From NCBI GenBank assembly GCA_015485945.1, contig WFSM01000020.1, positions 1 to 8,541 on the forward strand: a stretch of DNA of 8,541 nucleotides, read 5' to 3'. This DNA comes from Candidatus Bipolaricaulota bacterium. GTDB lineage: Bacteria > Bipolaricaulota > Bipolaricaulia > UBA7950 > UBA9294. This document shows positions 5,816 through 8,541 of this stretch, piece after piece. A program made the position numbers and the translations under genes. The stretch's first letter is position 1, and every line of letters starts with the position of its first letter. Under the pieces are notes generated by a model that was not told where the DNA came from, did no database searches, and saw nothing but the letters and a program-made list of their open reading frames with translations.

Positions 5816-6957
5816 CCACACTGAAAACAAACCTACTGGGCTTTAAGCTGCACAGTCCTCTTGTTGCGGCCTCAGGACCAATGACTCGCAATTTCACGAC
5901 GATAAAGCAGTTAGCCAACGCCGGAATAGGAGCGGCGATTACGAAAACTATATTACTCACTCCATCTACGAATCCACAACCGTGTCTGTACAGGGGTAAA
6001 GGGTATTTCCTCAATACCGAGCGGTGTTCTACGATCCCTCTACAACGGTGGTTGGAGGAGGAATTGCCGCGGTTACGGGAGTTGAGCATTCCGATCATTG
6101 CAAGTATCGGGATGACGCCAGACGAGGTAGCGGAACTGGCACCGTCGGTCGTCGAGGCCGGCGCGCAGATGCTCGAACTTTCGATTTTCACCGGATACGA
6201 TGATCCGCAACCGATGGTGGAAGCGGTCCGCAGGGTGAAATCGGCGGTCGATGTACCGGTACTTGTCAAGCTCAGCGCCAACTTGCACGACATAGTGGAA
6301 TTCGGACATGCAGTCCAAAAAGCCGGGGCCGACGCCGTCTCGGCCATCGACGCTCTGAAGGCCGGAGTGCGCGTCGATGTGACCACGGGGCATCCGGTAC
6401 TGTTGCAACAGGGATTCGGTCGTATCTCCGGAGAGTCGATCAAGCCGTTGGCGCTGTACAACGTCGCACAACTGGCCCATTACGTGGGGATTCCCATCAT
6501 CGGGACCGGCGGTGTTACCTCGGGCGCCGACGCCGTTGAGATGCTCAGCTGCGGTGCAGCGGCTGTGGGGGTCTGCACCGCCCTGATCCTCGACGGCCCG
6601 GATAAAGCCACACGGATGAACGAACAGATCCTCGATTTTATGAACGAACACGGGATCTCCTCCCTTGATGAGATACGGGGACGGACGCTTTCCCAGATCG
6701 ACTTTCCCGAGGCGACAGAAGAACGGCAGGAATACGAGAAACGCCAAGTGCAGCTGACGGACCAGGCGGCATTCATCGATCAAGAGACCTGCATAAAGTG
6801 CGGGGTATGCCGGCGGGTCTGCCTGTACGGAGCGGTGAATGAGTTCGACGGTGCATTCGTCATCGACCCGGCACGCTGCAAGGCATGCGGATTGTGCGTC
6901 TCGATGTGCCCCGTAAATGCGATTGCCTACCGGGAGAAGAAAGAGGCTGAACGATGA
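5812..6957 (+). CDS. PreA/dihydroorotate dehydrogenase-like FMN protein with two [4Fe-4S] clusters
   Basis: This is a 381-residue cytoplasmic oxidoreductase. Residues 1 to about 305 form an FMN-binding TIM barrel of the dihydroorotate/dihydropyrimidine dehydrogenase superfamily. Visible are SPLVAASGPMT, AITKTILLTP, LVKLSAN, and the FMN-phosphate site IIGTGGVTSGADAVEMLSCG with AVGVCTAL. The C-terminus carries two ferredoxin motifs. The first is C327, C330, C333, C337 and the second is C356, C359, C362, C366. This barrel plus ferredoxin layout is that of PreA, the catalytic subunit of bacterial NAD-dependent dihydropyrimidine dehydrogenase. The usual catalytic 'NxSCP' stretch is replaced by S124-I-F-T127-G, so the normal catalytic Cys is missing and a plain pyrimidine activity is doubtful. 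No PreT-like flavin subunit is in the window. The start is ATG 5812, overlapping the previous stop, with AAGGAGG 9 nt upstream. Longer starts read into out-of-frame sequence. Confidence 0.87.
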   Translation: MTTLKTNLLGFKLHSPLVAASGPMTRNFTTIKQLANAGIGAAITKTILLTPSTNPQPCLYRGKGYFLNTERCSTIPLQRWLEEELPRLRELSIPIIASIGMTPDEVAELAPSVVEAGAQMLELSIFTGYDDPQPMVEAVRRVKSAVDVPVLVKLSANLHDIVEFGHAVQKAGADAVSAIDALKAGVRVDVTTGHPVLLQQGFGRISGESIKPLALYNVAQLAHYVGIPIIGTGGVTSGADAVEMLSCGAAAVGVCTALILDGPDKATRMNEQILDFMNEHGISSLDEIRGRTLSQIDFPEATEERQEYEKRQVQLTDQAAFIDQETCIKCGVCRRVCLYGAVNEFDGAFVIDPARCKACGLCVSMCPVNAIAYREKKEAER

Positions 6958-8300
6958 AGATCCTCTTGACTGGGGGGGCCATCTGTCCGTTCGACCACTC
7001 GCGCCGGTGTATCCAGAGCGGTTACTTGGGAATTAAGGACGGGCGTATAGCCTTCGTCTCCAAACAGCCCCCGGATAGCTTTAAACCGGATCGGGTGATA
7101 GATTGCCAAGGCGATCTTATACTCCCCGGCTTTATCAATTGCCACACCCACCTGGCGGAGAACCTGTTCAAGGGGCTGATGGAGGAGGTTAACTTCGAAG
7201 GGCTCTTCTACACCACCCTGTTCCGCTGGGAGTCTCTCCTTGACCCGGAGATGGTCTACTGGGGGAGCATGGCTGGGGCACTGGATGCGCTGCGCTGTGG
7301 AGTCACAACAGTTGCCGACATGTATCACCATGCCACCGCTACCGCCGAGGCGGTGTCTGAGATCGGTCTCCGTGGCTACATCGGTCAAAAGATACTCGGT
7401 TTTTCCCTCGAAAAACCACCCTGTCCGACCAAACATGGAATTAATTACAACTTTGACTTTTCCGCTTTTTCCGACCAGTTGGAAGAGGCCGTAAAATTCG
7501 CCACTACCCGGCGGGGAGCTGCCGGAGGGCGTATTACGACCTGCATCACGCCCCATGCCACGAATACGCTCAATCGGGAGATGTTTGTCGAGATCGCGAA
7601 CCGCGCTGAGGCGGATGGCTTGAATATACATCTTCACCTAGCGCAGATGGAAAGTGAACGTGAGGCAATCCAAGCACGAGAAGGGATGGGATGTGTCGAG
7701 TTTCTCGAAGACGTGGGGTTGTTGGAGAGGCCGGCCTTGGGTGCACACGCAATTTTCGTAGACGAAAGGGAGATAGAAATTCTGCGCCGCCATCATGTAT
7801 CGATATCGCACAATCCGGTCCCGAACGCAAGGGATGCCGCTGCGGTCGCGCCGATCAGCAAGATGCGAGAGAGAGGGATAACGGTGGGCCTGGGAACTGA
7901 TGCATTTGAGATGAATATGCTGCAGACGGCTCGGTTTGCCGCTCTCATCAATCGGGTTCAGACCGGGCAGCCCGATTACCTGCCGGCCTACGATGTATTG
8001 GCGATGGCGACGATCAAGGGGGCCAAGGCGTTGGGGCTAGACAATGAGATCGGGTCGCTGGAACCGGGGAAGCGGGCCGACGTGACGGTGTTCGACATGC
8101 GCCGGTTAAACACCCAGCCGGCGCGGGCCCCGATCAAGGATCTTCTGTACTACGGCGATGTCAGTAACGTGAGGACCGTCATTGTCGATGGGAAGGTGCT
8201 GTTCGATGCGGGTGAGTTCACGACCGTGGATGTCGCCAAAGTGAAGAGGATGTTTCTTCGCTCCTGTTCCATCCTCGAGGATCGTCTCTACCACAACTGA
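6954..8300 (+). CDS. Amidohydrolase (SsnA / chlorohydrolase / MTA-SAH deaminase-like) with variant active site
   Basis: This 448-residue enzyme is of the COG0402 amidohydrolase type and distinct from the protein encoded at 4625. The beta-sandwich N-terminus (LLTGGAICPFDHSRR...GYLGIKDGRIAFV) leads to LPGFINCHTHLAENLFKGLMEE, with metal ligands H64 and H66. H228 in HLHLAQ, H265 in LGAHAIFV and D316 in GLGTDAFEMN complete the metal site. The C-terminus has 'ALGLDNEIGSLEPGKRADVTVFD'. At the position that in most deaminases is the catalytic Glu of HxxE, this protein has Gln (Q231). Such a change could mean a different reaction or a displaced acid/base group. The neighbouring 'MESERE' contains other acidic residues. 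Context with a molybdenum hydroxylase and a PreA-like protein resembles SsnA in E. coli. The substrate is unknown. The gene starts at an ATGA overlap, with AAAGAGG 7 nt upstream. Confidence 0.9.
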   Translation: MKILLTGGAICPFDHSRRCIQSGYLGIKDGRIAFVSKQPPDSFKPDRVIDCQGDLILPGFINCHTHLAENLFKGLMEEVNFEGLFYTTLFRWESLLDPEMVYWGSMAGALDALRCGVTTVADMYHHATATAEAVSEIGLRGYIGQKILGFSLEKPPCPTKHGINYNFDFSAFSDQLEEAVKFATTRRGAAGGRITTCITPHATNTLNREMFVEIANRAEADGLNIHLHLAQMESEREAIQAREGMGCVEFLEDVGLLERPALGAHAIFVDEREIEILRRHHVSISHNPVPNARDAAAVAPISKMRERGITVGLGTDAFEMNMLQTARFAALINRVQTGQPDYLPAYDVLAMATIKGAKALGLDNEIGSLEPGKRADVTVFDMRRLNTQPARAPIKDLLYYGDVSNVRTVIVDGKVLFDAGEFTTVDVAKVKRMFLRSCSILEDRLYHN

Positions 8301-8312
8301 TGGGGGGATAAT

Positions 8313-8321
8313 AAGGAGGGG
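8313..8321 (+). promoter_or_regulatory. Ribosome binding site of the molybdenum hydroxylase small subunit
   Basis: AAGGAGGGG lies 11 nt upstream of ATG 8333. The spacing is on the long side, but no other in-frame ATG, GTG or TTG is available between them. Confidence 0.6.
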
Positions 8322-8332
8322 TAATAATTAAG

Positions 8333-8541
8333 ATGAATAATGAGTTAAAACAAATTAAAATAATGGTCAATGACAAGGTATATATCGTGAAGGCCGATCC
8401 CGAAAAGAGTCTGCTCGATTTCCTGCGTCGGGACTTAGGTTTGACTGGCGCCAAGAACGGGTGTGACCAGAAAGGTATCTGCGGCGCCTGTACAGTAATA
8501 GTAAACGGCCAGGCCCGCAAATCGTGCCTATTGAAGATGAA
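8333..8541 (+). CDS. Molybdenum hydroxylase [2Fe-2S] small subunit, N-terminal part (runs off right edge)
   Basis: The first 69 codons of a plant-type [2Fe-2S] ferredoxin domain of the xanthine dehydrogenase / CO dehydrogenase (XdhC, CoxS) family are present. The peptide has an N-terminal beta-grasp strand pair (IKIMVNDKVYIVKADPE). It continues with SLLDFLRRDLGLTGAKNGC, the cluster loop C44-DQKGI-C50-GA-C53, and C65 in 'RKSCL'. These are four ligands of the first iron-sulfur cluster. The C-terminal half, which carries the second cluster, would be outside the window, as would the FAD and molybdopterin subunits. In this family the subunit passes electrons from hydroxylation of an N-heterocycle, aldehyde or CO. 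With deaminase-type neighbours an N-heterocycle is the most likely substrate. The first Cys pair is spaced by five residues where four is usual. Confidence 0.88.
   Translation, partial: MNNELKQIKIMVNDKVYIVKADPEKSLLDFLRRDLGLTGAKNGCDQKGICGACTVIVNGQARKSCLLKM

Noticed and set aside
8301..8332. Possible terminator between the second amidohydrolase and the molybdenum hydroxylase gene
   Set aside because: The 32-bp gap contains no inverted repeat or T-run, only a ribosome binding site.

Overview
The window is a bacterial catabolic locus of roughly 50-55% G+C. It consists of one long plus-strand operon, with the first 48 codons of a divergent gene at its left edge. Starts are ATG or GTG with purine-rich ribosome binding sites. 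Three junctions have ATGA stop/start overlaps. The solute-binding protein has a signal peptide without a lipobox Cys, which suggests, but does not prove, a diderm host. I cannot name the taxon from the sequence alone.

Layout. Positions 1-145 (minus) hold the N-terminus of a probable amidohydrolase. Positions 146-330 are a divergent control region. It has a TTGTCT/TATAGT promoter facing left and a TTGACA/TATGTT promoter facing right. Each promoter has an inverted repeat at its -10/start region. The plus-strand genes are a LacI-family repressor (331-1335), a CUT1-type solute-binding protein (1443-2765), two MalF/MalG-like permeases (2843-3742 and 3739-4581), a COG0402-type amidohydrolase (4625-5815), a PreA/DHOD-like flavin and iron-sulfur protein (5812-6957) and a second COG0402-type amidohydrolase (6954-8300). 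Last is the start of a [2Fe-2S] small subunit of a molybdenum hydroxylase (8333 to the right edge). A strong 16-bp hairpin lies between the binding-protein and permease genes. No ABC ATPase is present in the window.

How it may work together (inference). The enzyme set of two or three deaminase/amidohydrolase-type proteins, a flavin/Fe-S oxidoreductase of the dihydropyrimidine/dihydroorotate dehydrogenase superfamily and a xanthine-dehydrogenase-type molybdenum hydroxylase fits oxidation, reduction and deamination or ring opening of an N-heterocycle such as a purine, pyrimidine or pterin. It resembles in kind the ssnA/ygfK/xdhD purine cluster of Escherichia coli, but here it is coupled to a sugar-type ABC importer and a LacI repressor. 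The imported molecule could be a nucleoside or another glycosylated heterocycle. Two enzymes show atypical active-site residues: the PreA-like protein lacks the usual catalytic Cys, and the second amidohydrolase has Gln at the usual HxxE Glu. The true substrate may therefore not be a textbook one.
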